Assembly: GCA_025506515.1 (NCBI GenBank)
Contig: CM046442.1
Location: 111,403,491-111,467,490 of the forward strand
Length of the DNA stretch: 64,000 bases
DNA from: Flaveria trinervia
Lineage: Eukaryota > Streptophyta > Magnoliopsida > Asterales > Asteraceae
Reading direction: 5' to 3'
Shown here: positions 32,925-43,491 of the stretch, one piece after another
Position numbering within the stretch: the first letter of the stretch is position 1
Layout of the letters: every line of letters begins with the position of its first letter
Made by a program: the position numbers and the translations under genes
Notes under the pieces: model-generated
Told to the model about the DNA's origin: nothing
What the model saw: only the letters and a program-made list of their open reading frames with translations
Databases searched by the model: none

Positions 32925-33860
32925 ATGATTCGATTAGTTGTGCCTGATGGGAGTTTGGTTACGATTTATGGAGATCGTGTTACTACGATCCCGAAGGTGA
33001 TTTCGATGGTGGTGGCGGGGAAGTGCATGAAACGTGGATGTAGTGCCTACTTGGCATATGTAAAAGATGTGGATGCGTCAGTACCACAATTATCTGAGGT
33101 ACCAGTGGTGTGCGACTTTCCGGACGTATTCCCGGAATACTTACCCGGTATGCCACCGGATCGCGAGATTGACTTCCATATTGATTTGATACCCAGTGTT
33201 CAACCCGTTGCCAAAGTACCATATCAATTAGCTCCGATTGAGATGAAAGAACTCATGAGCCAATTGTAGGAGTTAATGGATAAGGGAATCATTAGACTGA
33301 GTATCTCTCCGTGGGGTGCTCCGGTATTGTTTGTAAAGAAAAAGGACGGAAGTATGCGAATGTGCATTGACTATCGAGAGCTGAACAAGTTGACGGTGAA
33401 GAATCGGTACCTGTTACCAAGGATTGATGACTTGTTCGACCAGCTCCAAGGTGCCAGTTGGTTCTCGAAGATAGATCTACGATCTGGCTACCATCAATTG
33501 AAGGTGAAGGAATGATACATTCCTAAGACAGCTTTCCGTACGCGTTATGGACACTACGAGTTCCTCGTTATGTCTTTTGGTCTAATTAACACGCCAGCTG
33601 CCTTTATGGATTTGATGAATCGAGTGTGTCGGCCGATGTTGCATATATTAGTGATTGTGTTCATTGATGATATCCTGATCTACTCGAAGAGTGAAGAAGA
33701 GCATGCCGTCATATTCGCGAGGTGTTGGAGACATTAAGAAGGGAGAAGTTGTATGCCAATTCTCTAAGTGTGCGTTCTGGTTACGCGAAGTTCAATTTTT
33801 GGGTCATGTGGTGAATCCTGAGGAATCATGGTGGCCCTGACAAAGGTGGAAGCGGTTACG
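32925..33860 (+). pseudogene. Gypsy-3 reverse transcriptase
   Basis: Pieces 32925-33269 and 33276-33515 (SPWGAPVLFVKKKDG, YRELNKLTVKN, DLRSGYHQL), then the FIDDILIYSK region near 33660, beyond stops at 33267 and 33513. It is one of the better-preserved parts but interrupted at least five times. Confidence 0.88.
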
Positions 33861-34600
33861 CAATGGAAGTAACCGAAGACGCCATCCGAGATTCGTAGTT
33901 TCTTGGGTTTGACGGGCTACTATAGAAGATTCAGTCAATACTTTTCCAAGATCGCTTCTCGAGTAACCAAGTTGACCCGAAAAGATTTGAAGTTTGTATG
34001 GGGTCAAGCTCAAGAGAAAGCATTCGAGGAGTTAAAGGCAAGGTTGACTCAAGCTCTTGTCCTGTCATTACCCAAAGGAAGCGAGGATTTGGTGGTCTAT
34101 TCAGATGCTTCCTACTCGGGGTTAGGGTGCGTGTTAATGTAGAGATGGAAGGTTATAGCCTATGCATCCCGACAGTTGAAGGTTCCTGAGGTCAATTATC
34201 CCACTCATGACTTGGAGCTAGCAGCCGTGGTCTTTGCACTAAAGATTTGGAGGCACTATCTGTACGGGACGAAGTGCACCATTTTCACTGACCACAAAAG
34301 CTGGAAGTATTTATTTAACCAAAAGGACCTGAACATGGGGCATAGAAGATGATGGAGCTCATAAAAGATTATGATTGCGAGATCCATTACCATCCGGGCA
34401 TGGCTAACGTAGTGGCTGATGCCCTTAGTGAGAGGCCCGAGTTGATTCAGGTGAAAGCATATGAACTGATCATGACCTCTGATGTAATGAAGCAAGTCAA
34501 AGAGTTTCAAGATGAGGCACTGAAAGAAGATCATCTTAACTCAGAAAGAATGAGAGGTCTGGTTGGGGAATTGGGTGAAAACACACTTGATGTTAAAACC
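33861..34600 (+). pseudogene. Gypsy-3 RNase H and linker
   Basis: 33903-34142 carries GYYRRF, WGQAQEKAFEELKARL and SDASYSGLGCV. A stop follows (TAG at 34139-34141). ALKIWRHYLYGTKC and TDHKS lie around 34235-34305, and the NVVADALS motif in 34349-34645. Confidence 0.85.
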
Positions 34601-35038
34601 CGATACGGATGGGTGTGGATTCCCGTTTTGGGAATCTATGGGTGAAGATTATGGATGAAGCTCACAAGACTCGATACTCCATTCATCCTGGTGCCACAAA
34701 AATGTATGAAGATATGAAGAAAGATTATTGGTGGCCGGGTATGAAGCGCGATGTGGTGGGGTATGTGAGTAAGTGCCTTACTTCTTACAGGTGAAGGCCG
34801 AACATCATAAGCTATATGAGAAGATTCAACCTTTGGATATACCGGAATGGAAGTGGGAACACATCACCATGGATTTCATTACGAAGCTGTCGCGTACTCC
34901 GAAAGGGTACAATGTCATATGGGTGATTGTCGACCATCTGACGAAGAGTGCTCACTTCCTACCGATCCGCGAGACATATTCATCTGAGAGGTTGGCGGAT
35001 CTATTCATCAAGGAAATTGTAACTCGTCATGGTGTGCC
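34601..35038 (+). pseudogene. Gypsy-3 integrase, truncated by Copia-3
   Basis: 34609-34794 has the zinc-domain start (RYSIHPGATKM, YWWPGMKRD). A frameshift near 34785 removes the second Cys region. 34773-35038 has WEHITMDFITKL (first Asp) and stops matching Gypsy-1 after CATGGTGTGCC at 35038, before the second Asp. Confidence 0.88.
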
Positions 35039-35414
35039 ATATGCATGATTCAATCAATTTATGTCTTAGTCATACGACTGATCCAGTCTCCTTGTTTAGT
35101 CGTGCGACTGGTGTTATGCATGATTCATTCATGCGTACGGTCCATAAGTGTGGTCAATTAGCATGAATAATCACCCAACTATGTTGAACACATTACTTAA
35201 TCATTATTGACTAAGAACTATGTACAAGAACCTCAAACCCATATAAGATGTTCATACATATGAATTATACAATATACATTAATAATATGAAATATCCAAA
35301 GACACTTAAACATCAAAATCATATCATATATCATTAAGGAATTACATTACACATGTGTAAGAAATGAAAGCCTTTTACATTAAGAAAATAAACTAGGGAC
35401 ATAATGTATCAACA
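35039..35414 (-). repeat. Copia-3 3' LTR, truncated
   Basis: Matches the 5' LTR from about 63870 on (CTTATGTCTTAGTCATACGA) and ends TATCAACA at 35414. About 370 bp of the LTR, including the TGTT end and TATA box, is missing at the Gypsy-3 junction, so no target duplication can be read. ATGCATGATTCA occurs at the break (35041-35052) and again at about 35114. Confidence 0.8.
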
Positions 35415-35427
35415 AACTCCCCTTGGA
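35415..35427 (-). promoter_or_regulatory. Copia-3 polypurine tract
   Basis: CCAAGGGGAGTT on the - strand next to the 3' LTR. Confidence 0.8.
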
Positions 35428-36811
35428 CCTAGTTTAGCCTAGTTTCTAACATTCTTCACATGCTCTTAAAATTTCTTGTACTTCTCTTCTCTGGTGACTC
35501 CTGCGTGTATCTCGAATGCAAAGCAGAGACGTATATCATGTTGGAGCTGTAGAGCTTGTATAATATCTTGCATGTCATAGAACACTAGCCACTTGTATAG
35601 ACTGTAGACATGTTCAACAGACAAATAAGTAAGCCACATTGGGTCAAATACCCTAATAGTCTCTATCTTTCCTTCTTTGTTCAAAACTATGACCACTTCC
35701 CCCGTCTTCCAATCATAATACCACCATTTGAAGTGTGGAGTGAAGTCCTGAGGCATCTCCCGTAAAGGAATCTTTGACATTGTGTGTGGGGACCTCTACT
35801 TCAGCACTACTTTAGGTCTTCCAGATATAGGATCAACTTTAATCTTATAAATGAACCATTTAGGTTGTTGAGGCTGGAAGTTGATCCATCTGGTGTGGTA
35901 TTCTTTCTTCAGCACTATCTTAAAACATCCAACATCTTCCGCGGGTTGGTATACAAAAGGTCTAAACTTGCCAATCTGTTCAGCTGAAAACAAGGAAGAT
36001 TTCTCAGATCATGTGGATATCTGAAGTACTCAATCCCTTCTCTCTTTTCACAGCATAGACATCCAAGTCTTCAAAATAGACCCATGCGATGATCTTGCCT
36101 GACACTTCTTATGTCTCTTGACTCGGTGAAGTCTAGTGTAGGCATTCAGCTTGGAGGTGCGCGTTGGGCTTTCATTTCTGCAAAAGCTGCCCATTCAGCT
36201 TTCTTAATATCAACATTTGCAACTGAAGCTTGGGCTTTACTTTCATCCATTTTTGCTTCTCCATCTCCTCCAACTTCTCAAAAGTATCAGTGCCTAAATT
36301 TTCACCCAAGTTGGGGATAACGTTGCCCTTAGGGTCAGTGTAATATGGAGAGTAATTAATGTGACATCTTCAATCTCAATTTTATCCACTCCTTGTAGCT
36401 CCTCAACACTCAAAACATCAACTTCTTGAGTATCTTTAACAAGCTCATCTGGACTCAGTTTAAACATATCAGCAAGCTGCTCGTCAATCAGGTTATGAAT
36501 GATTTCTCCTTTTGGAATGTAGCTCACTAACCTTTTGACAATCCCTTGCAACTTCTCTTATGCCTTTCTCAATGTTCTTTTGTCTTTCTTTTGTTCTTGC
36601 TCTCGTGGCATGCAATTGTTCCACTATTGAAAACAAATAAGACTGAATTTATCAAACTGCACATGCACCAGGAGCTTAGTTTCAACTTCACAGTCATCAC
36701 CTTCTTCTAGGAGCTTTAGTACTTCTTCAGCAAGCTTTTGGCTCTGTTGTGGATCAATATGTTCTTCATAAGCTTAGGAGATCTTCCTTTAAAGCCAATA
36801 AGCATCAATGT
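35428..36811 (-). pseudogene. Copia-3 aORF, C-terminal half
   Basis: The C-domain is split in two: 35993-35796 (KEYHTRWINF) and 35780-35466 (HFKWWYYDW, YSLYKW, EIHAGVT). An acidic segment lies at 36551-36294 (DEQLADMFKLSPDELVKD). Upstream, a Lys/Arg/Glu-rich coiled-coil-like stretch lies near 36540-36630. Everything to 36811 belongs to this ORF; Copia-2 then interrupts, and the N-terminal half is at 50926-51549. Frameshifts are common. Confidence 0.75.
36807..36811. other. Target-site duplication of Copia-2 (imperfect)
   Basis: AATGT before the left LTR; after the right LTR the sequence is ATGT (50926-50929). One A seems lost at the right junction. Confidence 0.65.
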
Positions 36812-37536
36812 TGTTAGGACCTGGTATTTGAACGAAATACCTGGAGATTAGGTGTGTAAACCAGATCAAATAGTGCGGAATCCAATTTGATTGGCGATCC
36901 AATCAGTGAGAACACAAGAAGAGTCAATCAAGAATTGAAACTAACGTTAGAATTGATTGGGAATCGATCTAATGTGTTCTATGAACTTGGAGAACGAATT
37001 GGGAGGCTTCTGGATGGCTAGGGTACGTCTGGAATCGTAATTAATCGAGAGTTGTTATTTTTCACGAATGGTTGTATTTATAGGTTGGTATTATTCAATC
37101 GTGCGACTGAGCCATTAGTATGGTTCAGTCATGCGATTGAACCATGCGGTTGATTCATCGCCGACTGAGTGTTCAGTCGTGCGACTGAGCCAATCTTATG
37201 TGTCAATCATACGACTAATCCAGTCACCCGGTTCAGTCGTGTGACTGAGTCATTCGTATGAGTTGTTCATGCTTATGGTCCATTCGCATGGGCCATTCGC
37301 ATGAGAACTTCAATATGTTAAGTTTGAATGTATTAATTAGTAAACATTATATGTAAACATTCAACCAATCACTAACCTAATTAACCAATTTTATATCAAG
37401 TCATTAATGAAATATTAATCATTACAAATCACAATCAACCAATATCATTTCATTAATCATATCAAAATACACCAGAATCAGATAAACAAGACCTATTACA
37501 TTTCATATCATGATCTAGGACATACATGTATCAACA
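36812..37536 (-). repeat. Copia-2 3' LTR
   Basis: 725 bp, TGTTAGGACC to TATCAACA on the + strand. TATA complement at 37075-37082; palindrome array at 37097-37305. Confidence 0.95.
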
Positions 37537-37549
37537 AACTCCCCCTTGG
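37537..37549 (-). promoter_or_regulatory. Copia-2 polypurine tract
   Basis: CCAAGGGGGAGTT on the - strand, next to the 3' LTR. Confidence 0.9.
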
Positions 37550-37554
37550 ACCTA

Positions 37555-38753
37555 GATCTCTCTATCTTTGTTTTCTGCATAACCTCTTTGTATTCTTGTA
37601 CTTCTCCTCTTTTGACTCCCGTGTGAATCTCAAATGCGAAGCAGAGTTGTATAACTTTCTGGAACTGGAGGGCTTGTACAATATCTTGCGTATCATAGAA
37701 CAGTGGCCACTTGTATAGCGTATATACATCACTTTCCGACAAGTTTGTAAGCCAAATCGGGTCGAATACCCTGATAGTATCATCTATCCCTCTTGCTTAA
37801 GACTATGACCGCTTCAGCTATTCTCCAATCATAGTACCACCACTTAAAATGTGGAGTGAAATCCTGGGCATTTCCCTGAGTGGGATTCTCACATTGTGCG
37901 CGGAGGATTCCACTTCAACACTATCTTAGGCTTGCCAGTAATGACATCAACCTCAGACCTTCTGATATACCTAGTAGGCTGTTGGGGTGAAGTTAACCCA
38001 TCTAGTGTGGTACTCCTTCTTCAGAGCAGCCTCAAACCAGCCTGACATCTTCCTCGGGTCAACGTACAAAAGCTTTAGTTTTGCCAGCTGGTTGAGCTCA
38101 AACCCTGGTAGAGTCTTCAGATCATGTGGGAATCTGAAGTACTCTATGCCCTGTTCTCTCTTAACTGCATACGCATTGAGATCTTCAAAGTACGCCCATG
38201 CTATGATCCTTCTGACACCTTGTGATGTTTCTTGACTCTATAGAGTTTGGTGTAGGAATCCTTCTTTGGTGTAGTACGTTGGGCTCTAACTTCTTCAAAA
38301 ACATGCAGCCACTCAGCTTTTGAATGTCAACATCATCATTTGAAGCTTGGGCTGTGTCTTCTGCTTTCTCTGTTTCTTGCTCCATATTGTTCAACACCTC
38401 AATAGTATCGCTGACAAGGGATTCACCCAGATTGGGGACCACATTACCCTCATTGTCAGCGTACTGAGGGTACTCCTCGGCAGTGACATCTTCGATCTCT
38501 ACATCATCAACATCGTTGAGCTCTTCGTCACTAGTCGAATCGCATGTCGGGGCATCTTTTACTATTTCATCTGGATTTAGCTCGAAAATCTCTGCGAGTT
38601 GCTCATTTGATAGGTCATGAATTATTTCCCTTTCTTCAGGGGTATAATTCACTGACCTCCTGACAATCCCTTGCAGATCAAGAATCATTGTTAGCTGAGA
38701 CTTGACCTGCTGAAGGGGAGCAACATCAAACTCATCTCTTTGGTAATTTTGAT
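37555..38753 (-). pseudogene. Copia-2 aORF, C-terminal part
   Basis: After the candidate intron, an acidic region (38753-38300: EQLAEIFELNPDEIVKD, DDVEIEDVTAEEYPQY) leads into the C-domain. The C-domain is in pieces: around 38230-37985 (KEYHTRWV), a stretch near 37900 with a stop in it, and 37742-37515 (VYTLYKWPLFYDTQD, QLCFAFEIHTG). Several single-base losses break the frame. Function unknown. Confidence 0.7.
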
Positions 38754-38898
38754 CTGTTTGATTTAAACATTCCACACATAAATCATTAGTAATTCATCAA
38801 ACAGAAATGCATTAAGTAATATAAACATTAAATACATTGTGTTCAATTACATGATTCAAATACAAAAGAAGATAAATACATAAACATCTAATCTTTAC
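38754..38898 (-). other. Candidate 145-nt intron in the Copia-2 aORF
   Basis: On the - strand a donor-like GTAAAG (GT at 38898-38897) follows GAAGAAA. An AT-rich stretch with a TACTAAT branch-point-like site follows, and then AAACAG (AG at 38755-38754). Across this stretch the reading phase upstream (IQEE) and downstream (QNYQRDEFD) agree. Confidence 0.45.
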
Positions 38899-40258
38899 TT
38901 TCTTCTTGTATCATGGTTTCATCACTTGGAGGGGCAGAGGTAGAAGCTGATTGATCTTGTCTGTTCTTTGTTCTTTCTCTTGACCTGTAGCAGTGGCCGA
39001 TGCAGGTGCATCCTCCTTCTGCTTCTTCATCATCCTCAGTATCACTCATCATCCTCATCATTATCTTCGTCATCTTCATCTCTGTCTCCTTCCCTGATCT
39101 TCAATGGCTCCTCTTCAGATCCTTTAAGTTTTAACAGGATAATCATCCCTGACTTCTCCAGCTCCTTTATTGCTTGCTTGATGTGACACTTTGAGCTTGG
39201 AGTTGGTCCATCTTGGTGCTTTGAGCAGCCAACTGCTGGCCTGCTCCTCAATTACTCGAGCTGCTATGCAAATTTGTGAGATTGTGCAGCAGTCAGGTCA
39301 GTAAGCTGGCGGATCTGAGCTGTCTTTCCTCACAGCTGAGTAAGGCATCATGATTCTGTTAAGCGCTGACAACTTCCTGTACCCCGATTCGAGGTAGAGG
39401 AGATCTATAAGTGTGTGAGGGATGGGCTGAGGGTATTGATTGGTGTGACGTGGTGGTGGAGGTGGCTGTAGTGAAGATAGGTCTGTATAGTGGTGGAGGT
39501 GATGAGGGAGTAAAGGATGTGGTGGTGGAGGGAAACTGTGCTGTGGTGGGAGGTATGGTGGGGGCTGTGGTAGATGTGGTGGATGTGGTGGATGTGGTGG
39601 CTGTGGTGGATGTGGTGGCTGGGGTGGATGTGGTGGCTGGGGTGGATGTGGTGGCTGTGGTGGGTGTGGTAGATGTGGTGGTGATGAAGGTCACCCTACG
39701 CTTCTTCTTCTTCTGGCCATGGGGTTTGGCCATTCTCTTCCTCCTTGTTCCAGTTGAGGTGGAAGCTCCCCCTACAACCCTGCCTGTGGACCCCGGAGCA
39801 TAGCTGGGGTCACTATCTGTATCTCCGAAGTCTCTCGGGTGTTCACCAACCACCCTTAACCCATGTTCTGTGGGAACAACTTTCCTTCCCACAGTTCGTG
39901 TAAGTGGCTCCTCATCCGATTCATCTCCTCCTCCGCGTTAGAACAAAATCCTGATGAAATCCGCTGACTCAGTTACTTCTCCAAATGTGACAGACACTGG
40001 AGGTACAGAATCAAACATAGTGCCTCTGAGTGGAATAGCAGCATCCCCACTGTCATCATCATCTGAGTCATGAGTGGGTAAGGCTATCTGTTCCACATCA
40101 GAGTCACTGTCCTCGTGACGCCACTTTCTCTTTTCCGGCACCACATAGTCATCCGAGCAAGATGACCAAACAACCTCTGACAGGAGGCCTCACTTGCTTT
40201 CCCCGGTATACTTTCATCCTTCCCAGGGTAGTGTCATCCATTACCTCCAAGACTACCG
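38899..40258 (-). pseudogene. Copia-2 aORF, acidic/basic low-complexity linker
   Basis: From N to C: an acidic piece (40144-39938, SDSDVEQIALP, HDSDDDDSGD); a Thr/Pro/Ser-rich piece (39892-39359) with a basic nuclear-signal-like stretch (KPHGQKKKKRR) and a Thr-Ser-Pro minisatellite at 39560-39680; then a strongly acidic run (39251-38888, Asp/Glu). Stops and shifts occur near 39940, 39350 and 39060. Basic and acidic blocks suggest a nuclear or nucleic-acid-related protein, but that is inference. Confidence 0.65.
39556..39690. repeat. GTGGATGTGGTGGCTG minisatellite
   Basis: Short G/T-rich units of 9-18 bp on the + strand, coding on the - strand for Thr-Thr-Ser and Pro-Ala repeats. It also creates a Val-rich antisense ORF, which is not a gene. 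Confidence 0.85.
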
Positions 40259-40918
40259 AATCCTCCTTTTCCTTTGGCAGGGAAGGAAGCTTCTGATCTA
40301 TGATCATTTGCATAAACCTCGGGTACATACAGAAGCTTCCTTACCTTTCCCCTTGATGTTCTCCACCAGATAGGTGAAGATCATCTTGGAGAAGCTAAAT
40401 GGATGGTTCAGCACCAACGCAACGTATGCGTTCTGCATCTGGTCAGACAGCTCATCAAAACCACCTTTTCTTGAAGCCATGCACTTGAGCAGCACGTGTG
40501 CAAGATATTTAAACTGGGGACAGAGGTTACTCTTGTTTAGTACCCCAGAATTGATGTCCCCAGAGTATTTGGCTCTGAGAAAGCATCCTCTGACAGTGAG
40601 GGGGTGTAAACGAGTTGGATAGTCAGCGTCATCCCCCAATTATAGTACAATCCTTAGATCCTCCTCAGAAACGGTAATAGCCTCGCCAAATATGGTACTT
40701 CTGATGCAGTGAGGTTCAGATGATCTATCAACTGTAGTGCCTTCCCAGAAGGCTTGTTGAATGGATCGATATGCAGTGCAAGGGGTAGATATGGCATGTG
40801 CAATCCGTGATCTCAATAGAAATGTGATTATGCCAGAGAATTCTGCAGCGTTTCTGGATGTTAAGTCCAGATGAGCACATATATTGTGCTTTGAGCTCAT
40901 AATCCATCTACTCGCCAT
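40259..40918 (-). pseudogene. Copia-2 aORF, N-terminal domain
   Basis: Starts at ATG 40918 (MASRWIMSSKHNICAHLD). Motifs: STPCTAYRSIQQAFWEG, an in-frame stop at 40640-40642, then YPTRLHPLTVRGCFLR, GDINSGVLNKSNLCPQFKYL, NAYVALVLNHPFSFSKMIF. A frameshift near 40330 follows, and DDTTLGRMKVYRG lies at about 40200. It aligns with the same domain in Copia-1 (14590-13862) and Copia-3 (51549-50931). In my reading this is the conserved core of the accessory protein; its family is not one I can name. Confidence 0.75.
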
Positions 40919-40960
40919 CTGTTACACAAAGATAGTAAACATTAGTACCATTGACTAAGA
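40919..40960 (-). promoter_or_regulatory. Candidate 3' splice site before the Copia-2 aORF
   Basis: On the - strand, a TACTAAT branch-point-like site, then TTTACTATCTTTGTGTAACAG, with AG (40920-40919) touching the aORF ATG. Confidence 0.6.
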
Positions 40961-40999
40961 AAGTCATGAAATCCTTAAGCTTGAAGAACATCTTCATGT

Positions 41000-41275
41000 C
41001 ATGCGATTGAGATTGTGCGACTGAGTTCAAACGTGCGATTGAACCGTGCGAAAGGGGTTTAGTCGTACGATTGAACCGTACGAATGGGATTCAGTCGTGC
41101 GATTGAACCCATACGTACCTCTGAGTGTGCGATTGGGCTCCTACGTATAACCCTCATGCGGTTACATTAGTGTGTGACTGGACTTCATACGCATGGTTCA
41201 GTCATGCGTTTAAGCAGTTTGAGCCCTTCAGTCATGCGACTGAAGTTCATCACGCTGTCCATTCGCATGAAGAAC
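41000..41275. repeat. Palindrome array upstream of the Copia-2 aORF
   Basis: Repeated CAGTCGTRCGATTG and CANTCG half sites in non-coding DNA between pol and aORF. Confidence 0.8.
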
Positions 41276-41654
41276 AGACTGTTCAATTCAAAATTACTTT
41301 TTCACCATTTTTGAGTTTTAGACATCGTTATCTGGTTCATTTGACTTGCAATTCATTCTTAAACCACCTAACATCGTTACTTTCGTTTGTTTGAGTCATT
41401 TAGGTAGATTATTTTCACTTAAGTCTCGGGTACTTTGCGAGTCTGAATGTACCATGTTTTTCATCAAATTTAACATTATGGGAGTGCATGTATACAGTAA
41501 ATTACCTGTAGAGTCGATGTAGATTGGTCAGTAATCAAGAAACAGGATTTTGCGATCAATTGAAATTTTTGCAGAGTTGGGTTAATACGTGCGATTCAGG
41601 GTGATTTTGAAGGTGGTGAGTCTCTGCGACCGACTCCCCTTCTATTTATATTAA

Positions 41655-41920
41655 CCCTAGATTCAATCGTGCGACTGGGCTCATACGCACCATTCAGTCG
41701 TGCGAGTGGGACTCAGTCGTGCGATTGGTTCAATGGTCCTTCTTCAGTCGTTCGACTGAATCTCAGTCGTGCGACGGACTCACTCATTCTCCCTTAATCA
41801 TCCGACTGGGCCAATCGTATGGGCCATTCGGTTGAATAGTCCATACTCATGGTCCATTCGTACGAATAGCTTCCATTCGTATGATTGGTCCATACGGATT
41901 GTCCATTCGTGCGAATAGGT
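41655..41920. repeat. Second palindrome array in the Copia-2 spacer
   Basis: Units such as CAATCG-TG-CGACTG, CAGTCG-TT-CGACTG and CATTCG-TA-CGAATA; same family as 15218-15610. Confidence 0.8.
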
Positions 41921-42002
41921 CATATTTATTGACTTTTCTGCCAGTTTGAATATTTAACATTTAAAATCCCTTTAATTGTAGAAATTTACGTTATGAGCAG
42001 TT

Positions 42003-42103
42003 GATCATCTTAGACATGATCGTTTGACTTGAGAACCCTTTTATCATCTCAGACGTGACTGATTTAAGCTTTTAACACATATGTGGTCATCTCAGACATG
42101 ACC
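42003..42103. repeat. Series of three 6-7-6 inverted repeats in the Copia-2 spacer
   Basis: The first and third have perfect arms with different bases (GATCAT and GGTCAT); the second is degraded. CCTTTT follows the third. Confidence 0.8.
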
Positions 42104-42680
42104 CTTTTAGTGAGTTGATCCCTTACCGATTTTCATGATGTAGTCCGGCAAACAAACAAAACTAAAGAACTAAATGAAAAAAAAACTAAACTAACATACA
42201 AAAATAAAACTTGGTTTTGGCTTTTTGTGAGAGATAAATCCTAAGATGGAAATATACTGGATTTAGTTTTGGAATAGACAACTTTAACTCAGATTGACCA
42301 TACCTAGACCAAATGGAATTTTGGAATCATACAGGCAGTTCAAATCAGTTTGGACTTGTTATCAAAAATTTTGATGCTCAATTCTTGGTGTTCATCCAGA
42401 GTCATCTGCAACATTAGGAAATCAAACTGAAACTCTTAGATTACCACGTTGATTCAAACTTTCAAGAATTGCACACAAATGATTTTCAATATGTTTGTTC
42501 ACTAAATCCATACACAGACTTTTGACCCAAGCTGGTGATAGATTTAGGTTTACTTATTTCAACTGACATTTGTGAATCCCACACTTATATGGTAATCAAC
42601 ATTCCTCAGGAGCTTTTGAGTGGTCTACGGTTATTTTTACAAGAAGAGACTATTCTTAGAGCTTTCAAGGAGAAGCCAAT

Positions 42681-42788
42681 CCTCAGGTCAGTGCCATCGC
42701 ACAACAGAGAGGCGGCAAACAACAATGAATTCTAGAATATCTAGGTTATGCTTATCCTCAGGTCAGTGCCATCACACAGCAGAGAGGC
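42681..42788. repeat. Duplicated 33-bp box in the Copia-2 spacer
   Basis: Two copies 75 bp apart sharing CCTCAGGTCAGTGCCATC and AGAGAGGCG, as in Copia-1. Confidence 0.85.
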
Positions 42789-43491
42789 GCACAACCTATC
42801 TCCTTGTTAGAGCAGCTTAATATTATTTTGCACCAAATGCACCAACAACATAAGCCATTAGCTTGATAGCATTTTTATTCATTTTTTTCTGGTGCTTTGC
42901 TCTATTTATGGTCATCCGCACACATTTGTGGCGTTTACATGCTCATTACCCCTTATTGGAATATTGTTGATTGTGTTAACTAGTGATAAGATGGGAGCCC
43001 ACAGTCAGTTGAACCACTTAGTTTGATCTTGAGATCACGAGTCAGGTCTAATCATCTATTGTGTTGAATCTACCGACATATCAATTGTGGTCTAGCAACC
43101 TCTAGGTCTACACTCATTGTGTTACCTTAAGAGTTACCAGTTTTTCTATCATCTTCCCTTTATATTGCTTAGACTACACAGACTTATACTTTGAATTTTG
43201 CACCTTTTCTAAATTAAAATTTCAAAGTCCCTCTTGATTTGTTCCTGTGTACTATCATATTCCAAAGGGTTTGAATCGGTATCACAGATACGATCTACCT
43301 TATATCAGCTTTCCACTCCTTCTCCCTCGTTTTTTTAGTGTTGCTTGCTCACTTATTCTCCCCCTAAAATAGTAAAATCATAACTGGTTTCATTATTTTA
43401 GGATTTTAATAAACATCAGAATAACATAAGTTTAATTTTAAACAGTCTAATTTAACCAAATAAACTCAAATAAAATGAAGAATTAACTAAG

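Larger units (their letters stand above)
29013..35038 (+). mobile_element. Gypsy-3: degraded Ty3/Gypsy element related to Gypsy-1, cut by Copia-3
   Basis: 5' LTR 29013-30962, primer site, gag and pol up to the integrase core; the 3' end lies past the window. The coding region is clearly related to Gypsy-1 but carries ten or more stops and frameshifts. It is inserted in the Gypsy-2 3' LTR after AATAT (29008-29012); the matching duplication is outside the window. Confidence 0.9.
40961..43491 (-). other. Copia-2 pol-aORF spacer
   Basis: About 2.5 kb without a supported gene. Palindrome arrays lie at 41000-41275 and 41655-41920. Three 6-7-6 inverted repeats are at 42003-42021 (GATCAT-CTTAGAC-ATGATC), 42042-42060 (degraded) and 42085-42103 (GGTCAT-CTCAGAC-ATGACC). 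The duplicated 33-bp box is at 42681-42713 and 42756-42788. Confidence 0.8.

Noticed and set aside
36570..36660. Intron acceptor in the Copia-3 aORF (TTTTCAATAG at about 36624)
   Set aside because: A coding-like frame with Lys/Arg/Glu-rich content runs on both sides of it, so an intron is not needed there; kept only as a caution for the Copia-2 intron idea.
39411..39803. 130-codon Val/Asp-rich + strand ORF
   Set aside because: It is the antisense reading of the Thr/Ser/Pro minisatellite in the Copia-2 aORF; low-complexity repeats keep all frames open.
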